From the NCBI GenBank assembly GCA_963811805.1, contig CAWESU010000001.1, forward strand, positions 992,001 to 1,056,000: DNA of 64,000 nt, written 5' to 3'. Source of the DNA: DAHUXN01 sp963811805. GTDB lineage: Bacteria > Acidobacteriota > Terriglobia > Acidiferrales > UBA7541. The position numbers and the translations under genes are program-made. The notes under the pieces are model-generated. The model saw only the letters and a list, made by a program, of their open reading frames with translations. It did not search any database and was not told the origin of the DNA. Of the stretch, positions 26,170-34,436 are shown one piece after another (the first letter of the stretch is position 1; each line of letters begins with the position of its first letter).

Positions 26170-26792
26170 CTGACGGGAATTTCGAGGCGAGATCTCCGGT
26201 TTCGGAGTCCGGCAGGACTCCACCGGAGTCCAAACACCGGATTTCGGTGCGCGAATTCGCTTCGTTCAGAATGACATGTAAGAATGATGGCGTGCAATCG
26301 ATGACGTGCAGATGGGGGAACTGATGGCGGCGGGAGCAAGTTCGATAGATGCGGCGCGGTCCACCGTTTTGTCTGCTGAAGGTGCATTTCCGTTTGAGAG
26401 CGGAATGGTAGTCAGTAACGTCCATCACATAATGAACGAATTGTTTTCCTAGTTCAGTGAGAACATAAGGTTTCGTATCTTCAAAATGTCTTGACTATTG
26501 TCAGTATTTCACGAGCATCCTGCGAGTACGCCGCAGGCGCACTGATCACCCCCAACGCAAACGCCAAGAGAGGTCCGAGGACGATTTTCATAACTTCCGC
26601 TCTTATGCTAGGCGGAGTACACTACCTCGCAACATATCACCCTTGTACACAATCATCAAATCCCGCGTCGTGACCGACACAGCCCCGCTGTGCGGAACTC
26701 CGTCACGCCTCGCTAGGGTACATCCCTTACCCCACATTCGTCTGACCCGTGTATAAGATCTTCATACCACTTGCCCCATTGACACGGAATTG

Positions 26793-26812
26793 GGGGTGTA
26801 GCACTTTTCCCC
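26793..26812 (+). repeat. 20-bp repeat GGGGTGTAGCACTTTTCCCC, copy 1
   Basis: It has GGGG and CCCC ends and matches 28397-28416 with one mismatch, in direct orientation. Confidence 0.6.
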
Positions 26813-26819
26813 GCTCTGT

Positions 26820-26846
26820 AACCTAACCCGTCAAGGCGCAGAAGGG
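26820..26846 (+). repeat. 27-bp dispersed repeat, copy 2
   Basis: AACCTAACCCGTCAAGGCGC then AGAAGGG. One mismatch to 21092-21118. Confidence 0.65.
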
Positions 26847-26900
26847 TATAGAGGTGTCATGGGCCGAAAGGGCGACACCCCGCCGGTTCCTACGCGCCAG

Positions 26901-26970
26901 AACCCGCATAAACATTGACTAAAATGGATGTACCCATCAAAAACCCCAGTCATAATGCGGGTTCCGCGTG
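26901..26970 (-). repeat. 70-bp palindromic element, copy A (MITE-like)
   Basis: On the minus strand it has a 35-bp left arm (from CACGCGGAACCCGCATTATG), an 18-bp unrelated core and a 17-bp right arm CAATGTTTATGCGGGTT. The arms are identical to copy B at 28442-28511, which lies in the opposite orientation. The outer ends form an imperfect inverted repeat (AACCCGCAT/ATGCGGGTT). Confidence 0.75.
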
Positions 26971-27431
26971 CGTCAGGTTCGACCTAGGGCCAAGCTATAT
27001 AGGACCAACCCAATCGACGTGCCAACTTGCGACATACCTGCCACGAATTCACCCAGAAAAGTTCTGAGAAAGCTCTAAGATCGTCCCCTTGGGCGCAAAA
27101 GCGTTGGGACGCGACTCTCAGGTTGATTTTCGGAGGTTGGCGCACAGGAATGACAGCGTCATGAACAGAAGCACATTCGTAACAACGGCAACTACACACA
27201 CTACCCAAAGAAACCAACGGCTATCGGATCCTGTGCCTAAGCAAAAGCCCGGTTAATTTACCGGTAAAATGTCGCAAGAACTTGCACACCGCTTGCGTCG
27301 CGAGAGATCGCCTTCAAGGGATAATCTATGGTATCAACAAATTACACTGTTAGGTCTTCCGTCGAACGATGGTGGCCAAATTGCTCGCACCCCAACGTCA
27401 GGTGTGTTTGTCAAGAACGGAGGAGTGACCG

Positions 27432-28184
27432 ATGAAGCAAGCGAAAATCCGATCCCTTATGCTGTTCGTGGCTGCGATTGCCACAGTCGCTTTGGGTCCT
27501 TGCGTGAATGTCGCCCGGGCAAACAGCGTGACGGTCACCGTTTTGGCGACCTCAGACCCATTCCTTGCTGGTGCACCGAGCGGATCGATGTGCTGCTCCG
27601 GTGACAGCGCTCCTGCGGAGTCACCACTGCTCGTGACTGGAATCGCGGTGACGCCTGGGGCTGTCTTCACATTCACGAATGTTTCGGGCAGCGTGAGTTA
27701 TTCAGGCGGTATTCCGACAGACCCGCCCGACGGTAATCCGAGTTTCTTGATCACGACGTCCGCGTACGAAGGGGGAGCCGAAGCGATCAACAACATCGCC
27801 GGGTTCACGAATGTGCCGTTGGACGCGTTAGTCGGACTTTTCCTCGGTCCCGGCGGCGCCGTGTTACCAGCTCCCGCTTCTATCAATTTCGGCTCAGGTG
27901 GCGTGGGTACAAATTTCACCAGCCTATCCCCTGCATTGCAGCAGCTTTTCTTCATCGGCGACGGGCTCACGGGCACAGGTACGGGATCAGTACAGACCTT
28001 CATCGTGCCGGCCGGCGCCACGACGCTTTACCTGGCCACGGTAGACGGTTTCGGCTGGTACAACGATACCGGGTCGTTCACCGTCACGGTCAATTCCTCC
28101 AGTGCTACTCCGGAACCAGGGTCGTGGCTGCTGCTGTTGACCGGGTTGGCGGGACTAGCTTTATTTGCTCGCCGATCCGCTTAG
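27432..28184 (+). CDS. PEP-CTERM domain protein
   Basis: The 250-residue protein has a signal peptide (MLFVAAIATVALGPCVNVAR, then A-N) and a beta-rich, Gly/Thr/Ser-rich body with a CC pair (GSMCCSGDSAP). The C-terminal sorting signal is SATPEPGSWLLLLTGLAGLA then LFARRSA. It is exported and surface-sorted by an exosortase not encoded here. GGAGGAG lies 6 bases before the ATG. The gene sits between the two inverted 70-bp elements. Confidence 0.88.
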   Translation: MKQAKIRSLMLFVAAIATVALGPCVNVARANSVTVTVLATSDPFLAGAPSGSMCCSGDSAPAESPLLVTGIAVTPGAVFTFTNVSGSVSYSGGIPTDPPDGNPSFLITTSAYEGGAEAINNIAGFTNVPLDALVGLFLGPGGAVLPAPASINFGSGGVGTNFTSLSPALQQLFFIGDGLTGTGTGSVQTFIVPAGATTLYLATVDGFGWYNDTGSFTVTVNSSSATPEPGSWLLLLTGLAGLALFARRSA

Positions 28185-28396
28185 GTGCGTCAGGCGGCAA
28201 GGAGCTATTCCGGTCGCATTCTGACCACTATTTTCGCAAGTGTCGAGGCTTTCGCCTTCTTTCCACTGAGAACTGCCCGAACTGTTTGGCGGTCAAGTCC
28301 TGCCTATTTTTGCCGCTTTTCGCAATCCACGCCCGCTAATTTCCTCAATTAAAGTTTCGTTCGCGGCGACACCTCAGAAGCCCGATCCACCAAACC

Positions 28397-28416
28397 GGGG
28401 TGTAGCAGTTTTCCCC
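28397..28416 (+). repeat. 20-bp repeat GGGGTGTAGCAGTTTTCCCC, copy 2
   Basis: Same orientation as 26793-26812, one mismatch. Confidence 0.6.
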
Positions 28417-28441
28417 TTCCACACTACCCGGCAGCAGGCTA

Positions 28442-28511
28442 CACGCGGAACCCGCATTATGACTGGGGTTTTTGATTGGCGCGATGATTTCAGCCAATGT
28501 TTATGCGGGTT
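28442..28511 (+). repeat. 70-bp palindromic element, copy B (MITE-like)
   Basis: Its 35-bp and 17-bp arms are identical to copy A, with an 18-bp core of different sequence (TGGCGCGATGATTTCAGC). Copies A and B are inverted with respect to each other and about 1.5 kb apart. Confidence 0.75.
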
Positions 28512-28661
28512 TCGCGTGTATGCATCAAAAGTAGCTGTGACTGTGGATGGTTGCCGTTGAGTCCAGGCTGAAAGGTTCCGCTTGCTTGCCCTGGATTGTT
28601 TATCCGCGACCAAGCACCGGCTAAGGGTAGTTAGAGTGCGTACCATTGCTAACACTGATAC

Positions 28662-28934
28662 ATGAACCAGTTGACGAAAGGCCTCGTGGTCGCTGTCGGC
28701 GTAGTATTTTTGATCAGTGTAGCGTGGGTGATACCAAATAGCGCAGCGCCAAACGATAAAACAAAGCAAAGTGGTGCCCGAAGCCGCGATGAATCAAGCC
28801 CGCTGAAAATGCAGGTCAGTAGGAAACGCACGGTGCCAGCAAGTACGTCAATAAATTCGTCACAATTAGGGGAACACCTGGCGCCGCGTCAATTTATCCT
28901 GGCTGCCGCTTGTCTGATGATCGAGAGGGTTTGA
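28662..28934 (+). CDS. small putative exported/membrane protein
   Basis: A 90-residue frame starts MNQLTKGLVVAVGVVFLISV then AWVIPNSAAP, a convincing signal peptide or anchor, followed by a polar Ser/Lys-rich tail. There is no clear ribosome-binding site and no known family, so it may be spurious. From its end to the larB start only the third dispersed repeat was seen. Confidence 0.35.
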   Translation: MNQLTKGLVVAVGVVFLISVAWVIPNSAAPNDKTKQSGARSRDESSPLKMQVSRKRTVPASTSINSSQLGEHLAPRQFILAAACLMIERV

Positions 28935-29029
28935 CGACGAACTGGTTTCCCCTTGATGGCCTTGGAAACCGGGTCTTGGCTTAGTTTTGATTCTCTCATC
29001 AAGCGTCTAAGGTTGAGCATCTCTGTATT

Positions 29030-29050
29030 CCTAACCTGTCAAGGCGCAGG
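29030..29050 (+). repeat. dispersed repeat, shorter copy 3
   Basis: CCTAACCTGTCAAGGCGCAG, closely related to the copies at 21092 and 26820, lies 43 bases before larB. TAGAAT at about 29055 could act as a -10 box just after it. Confidence 0.5.
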
Positions 29051-29092
29051 ATGCTAGAATGCGTGGGCGCATTTTTAGCGTAACGCTAATCG

Positions 29093-29845
29093 ATGAACGC
29101 CAACGACATACGCGAATTGGTCGAAGCTTTGCAGAAGGGACGATTGTCGTCGGAGCAGGCCATCGAACGGCTGAAGAATTTGCCATTCGAGGATTTGGGC
29201 TTTGCGAAGATCGACCATCACCGCGGTTTGCGCCAAGGCTATCCGGAAGTGGTGTTCGCGCGCGGGAAAGCGCCCAAGCAGGTGGCGGAAATTGTGCGCG
29301 GGATGCTGCGCACGAAGTCGTCGCACAATATTTTGATCACACGCGCGGACGCGAAGGCGTACGCGATGGTGCGGCGGATCGCGCGCGAGGCGAAGTTTAA
29401 CGAGTTTTCCGGGGCAATCACCATTCGGCGCGGGAAAAAAGTCAGCGGCAAAGGATTGATTCTCATCGTTACGGCGGGCACGAGCGACATTCCCGTGGCG
29501 GAAGAAGCGCTGGCGACAGCGGAAATGCTGGGCAATCGCGCGGAGGCGCTCTATGACGTGGGCGTCGCGGGGCTGCATCGGCTGCTCGCGCATCGCGACA
29601 AAATTACAGCCGCGCGCGTGATCATATGCGCCGCGGGAATGGAAGGAGCGCTGCCGAGCGTGGTGGCGGGGCTGGTGAGCGTTCCGGTGATTGCCGTGCC
29701 GACGAGCACCGGATATGGCGCGAGTTTTTCGGGGCTGGCGGCGCTGCTGGCCATGCTGAACAGTTGCGCCTCGAACATCAGCGTGGTGAATATTGATAAT
29801 GGATTTGGCGCAGCGTGCGTGGCGAGCTGTATCAACCACCTCTGA
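29093..29845 (+). CDS. larB: nickel-pincer cofactor biosynthesis protein LarB
   Basis: LarB carboxylates and hydrolyses nicotinic acid adenine dinucleotide to start synthesis of the nickel-pincer cofactor of lactate racemase-type enzymes. The 250-residue protein has the family's N-terminal helix (LVEALQKGRLSSEQAIERL), DHHRGLRQGYPEVVFARGK, a TAGTSDIPVAEEA segment of the PurE-like fold and AAGMEGALPSVVAGL. No larA, larC or larE is present in the window. The gene is convergent with selA, 16 bases apart. Confidence 0.92.
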   Translation: MNANDIRELVEALQKGRLSSEQAIERLKNLPFEDLGFAKIDHHRGLRQGYPEVVFARGKAPKQVAEIVRGMLRTKSSHNILITRADAKAYAMVRRIAREAKFNEFSGAITIRRGKKVSGKGLILIVTAGTSDIPVAEEALATAEMLGNRAEALYDVGVAGLHRLLAHRDKITAARVIICAAGMEGALPSVVAGLVSVPVIAVPTSTGYGASFSGLAALLAMLNSCASNISVVNIDNGFGAACVASCINHL

Positions 29846-29861
29846 ATTTTTCCACTGAAAC

Positions 29862-31340
29862 TTATAGGAGCGCAGCGGCTAGGGCCGCACCGAGGGCAGG
29901 CTCTTCTTCTTCAAAAACCGTGCGCAAGTCGATTATCAGTGTATTTTTTTCGATGCGCGCGATGACGGGGGCAATGTCTGGCGCGGCGGCTGGTGGTTTG
30001 CGCAAGCGCTCTTCGAGTTGCGTCACGAAATGACCGTCGCTGCGCAGCGCGACGAGCGTCGTTGGCAGTTTTTGGTCGGGCGTGGAGCCGCCGCCGATGA
30101 CGGAAAATCCGCGGCAAATTTCGATGCTGGCGCCGTGAGGCAATTTGCCGCGCATTTTCTCCGTGAACGTGCGTGCACGGTGTTCGAGTTCTGGCGCGGT
30201 CATGCGAATCATGCGTAACGCGGGAATTTCGTCCAGTGCGCTGCGGCGGTAGGCGTCAAGGGTGGCTTCGAGGGCGGCAATGGTGAGCTTGTCGACGCGC
30301 AGCGCGCGGAAGAGCGGATTGCGGCGGATGCGCTCGACCAGTTTTTTCTTTCCGGCGATGATTCCCGCCTGCGGCCCGCCGAGCAGTTTGTCTCCGCTGA
30401 AGGTGACGACGTCGACGCCTGCGGCGAAACTGGCGCGCACCACGGGCTCGTCCACCCCGGTGTCTCCGAGATCCGTCGCGCATCCCGAGCCCAAATCTTC
30501 GAAAAGCGGAATGCGCTTCTTGCGGCCGAGTGCCGTCAATTCCTCCAGCTCCGGCCGCTTCGCGAATCCCACGATTTTGAAATTCGAGGGATGCACGCGC
30601 AGGAGCAGGCGCGTCTCCTTGCCAATCGCGCGCTGGTAATCGGCGATTGCGGTGCGGTTGGTGGTGCCGACCTCGCGCAGACGCGCGCCGCTCTCGGCCA
30701 TGATTTCCGGAATGCGGAAGCCATCGCCGATCTCGATCAGTTCGCCGCGCGAGACAATGACTTCGGCGTTTTTGGCGAGCGTGTTCAGGACTAGGAATAC
30801 CGCCGCGGCGTTGTTGTTCACCACGATGGCCGATTCGGCTCCGGTCAATCCGGCTAGGACACGATTGGTATGTGCGTCGCGCTTACCGCGCTCGCCGGCG
30901 GTGACGTCATATTCCAGATTGGAGTATCGCGTCGCCGTGGCCACGATGCGCTCGGCGGCTGCTTTCGAGAGCGGCGCGCGCCCGAGGTTCGTGTGCAGAA
31001 CAACTCCTGTCGCGTTGATGACCGCGCGCAGCGATGGCGCCAGTTTTTCTTCGATCTTCCGCGCAATGGCGGCGTGAATTTCGGCGACGCTGAGCGCGGC
31101 TGGCGGCGCTTCGTTGCGCGCTTTTTCGCGTACGCCGGCCAGCACTTCGCGGACAGTGCTTGCGGCCATGGCACGGCCGGCGGTTTGGGTCAGCTTTGCC
31201 ACCTCGGCAGCGTTCAGAATTTCGTCGACGGAGGGAATCTGCCGCAAAAGCGCGGTGCGCTCGCTTTCCGCCCTTAACTTCTTTTGCGCGGGAGAAGCCA
31301 CAGTGGCTGCTATTTCAGCACACGCCGCCAGCATGCGCAA
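29862..31340 (-). CDS. selA: L-seryl-tRNA(Sec) selenium transferase SelA
   Basis: SelA is a PLP enzyme that converts seryl-tRNA(Sec) to selenocysteyl-tRNA(Sec). The 492-residue protein shows LLRQIPSVDEIL at the N-terminus, INATGVVLHTNLGRAPLS, AIVVNNNAAAVFLVL, EIGDGFRIPEIM and the PLP-lysine motif TFSGDKLLGGPQAG near residue 315. Length and motifs are complete. Neither selB, selD nor a tRNA(Sec) gene is in the window, so selenocysteine use is likely but not shown here. Confidence 0.95.
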   Translation of the reverse strand: MRMLAACAEIAATVASPAQKKLRAESERTALLRQIPSVDEILNAAEVAKLTQTAGRAMAASTVREVLAGVREKARNEAPPAALSVAEIHAAIARKIEEKLAPSLRAVINATGVVLHTNLGRAPLSKAAAERIVATATRYSNLEYDVTAGERGKRDAHTNRVLAGLTGAESAIVVNNNAAAVFLVLNTLAKNAEVIVSRGELIEIGDGFRIPEIMAESGARLREVGTTNRTAIADYQRAIGKETRLLLRVHPSNFKIVGFAKRPELEELTALGRKKRIPLFEDLGSGCATDLGDTGVDEPVVRASFAAGVDVVTFSGDKLLGGPQAGIIAGKKKLVERIRRNPLFRALRVDKLTIAALEATLDAYRRSALDEIPALRMIRMTAPELEHRARTFTEKMRGKLPHGASIEICRGFSVIGGGSTPDQKLPTTLVALRSDGHFVTQLEERLRKPPAAAPDIAPVIARIEKNTLIIDLRTVFEEEEPALGAALAAALL

Positions 31341-31460
31341 CTTCGCGCCGGCCGCCCGGCCGAATACTTTTCAGGCACTGGCTTTTCACGCTGCCGTTGA
31401 CGTTCACCGCACTCGCTTCTACGATAACCAAGAGTCCTCTTTCCACGTGTTGCGGAGACC

Positions 31461-32057
31461 ATGGCGACAATCGAAGAAGATCTCTCGCAGATCGAAAAAG
31501 ATATTCGTACCCTGAAAATCGAATACGAGCAGTACTTCGGGGGCGGCCGCAAGCGCCCTCCCGCCGACACGCAGTGGCGTGTGGAATCGCTGATGAAACG
31601 CTATGGGGACCGCGGGGCGGAGATGAGCTACGCGCAGCGTTTCCGCTACACCAATCTGGCGCAGACCTTCGCGAAATACTGTGAAATTTGGCGCAAGAAA
31701 CTGAAGGAACGCGAGGAAGGCACGACACCGCGGCACTTCGGCGCGGCCGCGAAAGCCATCGAGGCCGAGCGCGCTAAGAAGGAAGCCGCGCATGCGGCGT
31801 CCGGCGGTCCCGCGTTTGCGATGACCTTTTCGGATCCGGAACGCGAAGCCAATAAGATCGAGCAGCTCTATCGCAAGCTGGTGGAGGCCCGCACGGCGAC
31901 GGGCGAAAAAGGCGGCACGCCCAACTTTGACGAATTTACGAAGTTCGTGCGCGAAAAAACGCGGCAGCTCAAATCGAAAAAGCCCGCCGCTCAAGTCGAA
32001 TATACCGTGAGCGTGGAAGGCGGGCGGGTCAAGCTCAAAGCGCGGCTCAGCGCCTGA
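31461..32057 (+). CDS. coiled-coil protein, MXAN_5187 C-terminal-like
   Basis: The 198-residue protein is highly charged and helical: IEEDLSQIEKDIRTLKIEYE near the N-terminus, FGGGRKRPPADTQWRVESL, YAQRFRYTNLAQTFAKYCEI, then a basic linker and FDEFTKFVREKTRQLKSKK with a final beta strand pair. This resembles the C-terminal domain of MXAN_5187-type proteins of unknown role. No signal peptide or catalytic motif is visible. Confidence 0.65.
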   Translation: MATIEEDLSQIEKDIRTLKIEYEQYFGGGRKRPPADTQWRVESLMKRYGDRGAEMSYAQRFRYTNLAQTFAKYCEIWRKKLKEREEGTTPRHFGAAAKAIEAERAKKEAAHAASGGPAFAMTFSDPEREANKIEQLYRKLVEARTATGEKGGTPNFDEFTKFVREKTRQLKSKKPAAQVEYTVSVEGGRVKLKARLSA

Positions 32058-32099
32058 GCGCGCGGGCAACCTCCGCAGCGCCTGGCGAATCCCTTAACA

Positions 32100-33404
32100 A
32101 TGCCCATGCCGCAGCATAATAAGAATGCGCGTTGCAAGAATGGCGGCAATCTGTGGGTGAGTCTCGGCAGCCAGTTCGTGTTTGCCTTTCTTGGCGTCGT
32201 GTTCTTTCTTGCGGGCGGGATTGCCCAGGCGCAGTCGGAAGGTCCGATCACCCCGCCGCCGCAGAAACCTCCGCAGCTTCAACAGGCGCCGGCGGCGCGG
32301 CCGCAGCAGAGTCAGCCCAAGATATCTGTTGAAGTGAAGCTGGTGTATCTGTACGTGACCGTGCGCGACAAGCACGGGAAAATCGTACCGACACTGAACC
32401 AGCAAGACTTCGTGCTGGAGCAGGACGGTCGTCCGCAGATGGTCACGCATTTCATCCGCGAAAGCGACGTTCCGCTGACGCTTGGCCTTCTCGTCGACAC
32501 CAGCCTGAGCCAGCGCAACGTGATCGACGACGAGCGCGATGCGAGCTACAAATTCCTGGACCAGATGCTGCGCGACAAGGACGAGGCCTTCGTGATTCAT
32601 TTCGACCGTCAGGTCGAGCTGCTGCAGGATTTGACTGCTTCTCGTCCCAAGCTCAACGCCGCGTTGCAGGAGCTGCAGACGCCCCAGCCGCAATTCAGCA
32701 ACGGCAACAACGGAAACAGCGGGAACAATGGAAATGACGGCAACGGCGGCGGTGGCAACTCCACGGACCCCGACGAGAACGTTCCGACCAGCACCGGAGG
32801 CAGCAACGGGCGCGACCGCGCGCACGATAGCGGGGGCGGGACGCTGCTTTACGATGCGATCTACCTGGCGGCGAATGACGAAATGAAGAAGCAGCCGGGC
32901 CGCAAAGCGGTTTTTGTTCTGTCCGACGGAGTGGACCGCGGCAGCAAAGAAACTCTTACGGCAGCGATCGAAGCGGCGCAGCGCGCGGACACGGCGGTTT
33001 ACTCGATCTACTTTGCCGATCACAACTCGGACAGCAACAACAATCCTTTCGGCCGTCACGGGGGCTGGGGTGGGCGCGGCGGAGGTGGGTGGCCGGGTGG
33101 AGGCGGAGGCTGGCCCGGCGGCGGTGGCGGAGGGCAGCGGTATCCACAGGAAGCGCGCGTCAACGGCAAAGACATCCTGAAACGCATTTCCACCGAGACG
33201 GGCGGTCAGCTATTTCAAGTTTCGAAAAAACTGACGCTCGATCAGATATTTGCGCAGGTGGAAGAAGGCTTGAGGGGCCAATACGCGTTGGGCTACACGC
33301 CGGACCACGCCAGTTCCGGACCCGGCTATCACAAGATTGCCCTCACCACGAAGAACAAGGACCTGGTCGTGCAAGTGCGCGACGGCTACTACTCCGACAA
33401 CTAA
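32100..33404 (+). CDS. VWFA-related Acidobacterial domain protein
   Basis: The 434-residue protein has a signal peptide (FVFAFLGVVFFLAGGIAQAQ) and a proline/glutamine-rich linker. A von Willebrand A-like domain of the Acidobacteria-specific type follows (ISVEVKLVYLYVTVRDKHG, PLTLGLLVDTSLSQRN, KAVFVLSDGVDRGSKETL), ending with LRGQYALGYTPDHAS and VQVRDGYYSDN. Two low-complexity inserts interrupt it, an Asn/Gly run (about residues 200-220) and a Gly/Trp run (about 322-344). The DTSLS motif departs slightly from the canonical DxSxS metal site. It is presumably exported; the partner is unknown. Confidence 0.9.
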   Translation: MPMPQHNKNARCKNGGNLWVSLGSQFVFAFLGVVFFLAGGIAQAQSEGPITPPPQKPPQLQQAPAARPQQSQPKISVEVKLVYLYVTVRDKHGKIVPTLNQQDFVLEQDGRPQMVTHFIRESDVPLTLGLLVDTSLSQRNVIDDERDASYKFLDQMLRDKDEAFVIHFDRQVELLQDLTASRPKLNAALQELQTPQPQFSNGNNGNSGNNGNDGNGGGGNSTDPDENVPTSTGGSNGRDRAHDSGGGTLLYDAIYLAANDEMKKQPGRKAVFVLSDGVDRGSKETLTAAIEAAQRADTAVYSIYFADHNSDSNNNPFGRHGGWGGRGGGGWPGGGGGWPGGGGGGQRYPQEARVNGKDILKRISTETGGQLFQVSKKLTLDQIFAQVEEGLRGQYALGYTPDHASSGPGYHKIALTTKNKDLVVQVRDGYYSDN

Positions 33405-33528
33405 GCCGTATCGCTGCAATTCATTTGGCCAGCGGATCTCAAAGCCGAGGTATTTCTTCTGAATGTCCGATGAGCCAAACCCCTCCTCACTATAGACAGC
33501 GGCAAGCTACTGGTTGTATTGTTCGGCC

Positions 33529-33735
33529 ATGACACTTTCGGCGCGCAATAAACTGGTAGGAAAGGTGGAAGAAATTCAGTTCGGAGGCGTGATGGCGCAC
33601 GTGGTCGTCCGCGTGGGCAAAGACCTCATTGAGAGCGTGATTACAAAGCGCAGCGCGGATGAAATGAAGCTCAAGGTCGGCGACACGGTGAAGGCGGTTA
33701 TCAAATCGACCGAAGTAATGCTGGAGAAAGATTAA
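33529..33735 (+). CDS. Mop/TOBE-domain molybdate-binding protein
   Basis: The 68-residue single-domain protein starts MTLSARNKLVGKVEEIQFG and continues VVVRVGKDLIESVITKRSAD, LKVGDTVKAVIKSTEVML. This is a molbindin-like Mop domain of the type that binds molybdate or tungstate as an oligomer. A start 15 bases earlier is possible. The next gene encodes a molybdopterin-fold protein, which fits a molybdenum context. Confidence 0.88.
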   Translation: MTLSARNKLVGKVEEIQFGGVMAHVVVRVGKDLIESVITKRSADEMKLKVGDTVKAVIKSTEVMLEKD

Positions 33736-33776
33736 GCGTTGGCGTAAGTGCGCCGCTTCTTGCCGGGTAAATTCCT

Positions 33777-34310
33777 ATGATAAATCGGAAAAAAGCAGTT
33801 GTGGCGTTGGCCGTGGCCTTCCTGTGGATGCTTTCGGCAGTTACTCTGCAACGGCATGCTTCAGCGCAAAATACCGCGGCTTCGCCGGCATTGCGGATCA
33901 CCGGCCGGGTGGCAACTCCGCTCGAACTCTCCTTAGCCGACCTGAAAAACATGCCTCGGACAACGTTGACGGTGGTCAATCCGCACAGCAAGAAAACGGA
34001 AGTCTACCAGGGCGTTCCGCTCGAGGAATTGTTTCGCCGCGCCGGCGTTCCGCAAGGCGAGAAGTTGCGCGGACCGCTGATGGCCACGTATTTGTTGGCA
34101 GAGGCCTCCGATGGTTACCGCGTTGTATTCTCGCTGGCAGAGCTGGATTCTGGCTTCTTGGATTCCGGCGTGATCGTTGCGGATACGCTCGATGGAGCGC
34201 CGCTCGGTTCAGGCGAGGGCCCGCTGAAGCTGGTTGCGCCTCACGACAAGCGCCCGGCCCGTTGGATTCGGATGTTGAGGTCCATAACGATACTTCAAGC
34301 CGCGAAATAA
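33777..34310 (+). CDS. exported molybdopterin-dependent oxidoreductase-fold protein
   Basis: The 177-residue protein has a signal peptide (VVALAVAFLWMLSAVTLQRH) and a small oxidoreductase molybdopterin-binding-like domain (LRITGRVATPLELSLADLKN, VYQGVPLEELFRRAGVP, DGYRVVFSLAELD, LKLVAPHDKRPARWIRML). It is much shorter than sulfite-oxidase-type enzymes and lacks the usual cofactor-ligating Cys, so it may bind a ligand without full catalysis. Periplasmic location is inferred. Confidence 0.78.
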   Translation: MINRKKAVVALAVAFLWMLSAVTLQRHASAQNTAASPALRITGRVATPLELSLADLKNMPRTTLTVVNPHSKKTEVYQGVPLEELFRRAGVPQGEKLRGPLMATYLLAEASDGYRVVFSLAELDSGFLDSGVIVADTLDGAPLGSGEGPLKLVAPHDKRPARWIRMLRSITILQAAK

Positions 34311-34436
34311 GTTTTCCAATCGGTAGGGCGTGGGCATCATCCCTTCAAACCCACGAGGGCCAAGCTTTCATTTCACTCTTTCCCATCGCTGCGCGAGCAC
34401 ATACACTGGTGTGCCTTTTTTATCGCGGAGGTGGCT

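Larger units (their letters stand above)
25991..27431. other. 1.4-kb repeat-rich non-coding region
   Basis: It holds hairpin repeats at 26101-26117 and 26150-26169, a TTCGCTTCGTTCAGAATGAC stretch near 26255 of the sort often dispersed in such genomes, a GGGG-flanked 20-mer at 26793, a 27-bp repeat at 26820 and a 70-bp palindromic element at 26901. A short plus frame ending at about 26451 (...GMVVSNVHHIMNELFS) may be a gene remnant, but I cannot identify it. The last 40 bases carry the ribosome-binding site of the next gene. Confidence 0.5.
28185..28661. other. intergenic region with repeats
   Basis: No gene. It contains the second GGGG-flanked 20-mer (28397) and 70-bp element copy B (28442). 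Nothing else was recognised. Confidence 0.5.

Noticed and set aside
26157..26428. Minus-strand frames across 26.1-26.4 kb
   Set aside because: They read through REP-like palindromes and have no recognisable domain or ribosome-binding site.
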